Assembly: GCA_938036545.1 (NCBI GenBank)
Contig: CALHQJ010000060.1
Location: 1-5,826, forward strand
DNA length: 5,826 bases
Direction of reading: 5' to 3'
From: an uncultured Clostridium sp.
GTDB taxonomy: Bacteria; Bacillota; Clostridia; Lachnospirales; Lachnospiraceae
Part shown: piece after piece, positions 5,692 to 5,826 of the stretch
Layout: every line of letters begins with the position of its first letter
Position numbering within the stretch: position 1 is the stretch's first letter
Program-made: the position numbers and the translations under genes
The notes under the pieces: generated by a model
Database searches by the model: none
Told to the model about the DNA's origin: nothing
What the model saw: the letters and a program-made list of their open reading frames with translations, nothing else

Positions 5692-5826
5692 TCAGCCGCC
5701 GTCCTTCACCGCCTCATGATACATATGAATATAAAATACAAGCTTTGTCAAAAGAAAAAGCAGCAGTTGTACGCCGAACACAATGCCGGCATGAATTTCC
5801 CAGACCAAATCCTGCTGATCATTAAA
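5692..5826 (-). CDS. C-terminal end of an unidentified membrane-type protein (5' end outside window)
   Basis: Reading in from the right edge on the minus strand gives 44 open codons ending in TGA (5694-5692). The peptide has a polar start (FNDQQDLVWEIHAG), a hydrophobic stretch of about 20 residues rich in Leu, Val and Phe (IVFGVQLLLFLLTKLVFYI), consistent with one membrane helix, and a charged tail HMYHEAVKDGG. I do not recognise the family. The open frame is short and could be chance, but the ordered hydrophobic pattern, the shared strand with the ATPase and the stop placed just before the ATPase promoter favour a real gene. No terminator is visible between its stop and that promoter, so its transcripts may run into the riboswitch. 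Confidence 0.5.
   Translation of the reverse strand, partial: FNDQQDLVWEIHAGIVFGVQLLLFLLTKLVFYIHMYHEAVKDGG

Noticed and set aside
5725..5826. Plus-strand open frame beginning with an ATG at 5725 and running off the right edge
   Set aside because: No ribosome-binding site or promoter precedes it and the peptide is a lysine/glutamine-rich mixture without pattern; the opposite strand gives a coherent membrane-helix reading.

Overview
The window looks like a chromosomal segment of a low-to-moderate-GC Firmicute, most likely a clostridium of the Lachnospiraceae type. This is an inference from protein style, strong AGGAGG ribosome-binding sites and AT-rich intergenic DNA; no ribosomal marker is present. 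I see no insertion sequence, CRISPR array, tRNA or rRNA.

Left part (1-1741, minus strand): leuC followed directly by leuD, the two subunits of 3-isopropylmalate dehydratase (leucine biosynthesis). leuD runs off the left edge only a few residues short of its expected end. The leuD Shine-Dalgarno overlaps the leuC stop codon. Middle (1742-2752): a 120-bp AT-rich divergent promoter region and a LysR-type regulator gene on the plus strand, facing away from leuCD. The two predicted promoters overlap at one TATAATA block, and short ATATA/TATAT dyads cover the predicted leuC -35 box. The regulator is therefore the natural candidate to control leuCD. No T-box leader is visible in the short leuC leader.

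Right part (2765-5691, minus strand): a gene for an 873-residue P2-type cation-transporting ATPase, convergent with the LysR gene across only 12 bp. Upstream is a 305-bp non-coding stretch that is fully structured. It holds a near-consensus sigma-A promoter (TTGACA-17-TATAGT), then a leader RNA that I recognise as a yybP-ykoY (Mn2+-sensing) riboswitch, then an intrinsic terminator whose 5' arm contains the 3' strand of aptamer helix P1, and finally a 91-nt stretch to the start codon. The two pairings exclude each other, so this is a transcriptional ON switch: metal-bound aptamer, no terminator, ATPase made. The riboswitch, together with a transport site lacking the SERCA site-I acidic residue in TM5, argues that the pump exports Mn2+ (perhaps also Ca2+) rather than being a plain 'calcium ATPase'.

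Right edge (5692-5826, minus strand): the last 44 codons of an unidentified membrane-type protein, ending just upstream of the ATPase promoter.

The riboswitch-pump unit is the most interesting part of the window. It is a member of a known riboswitch class rather than a new system, but it changes the likely annotation of the transporter.
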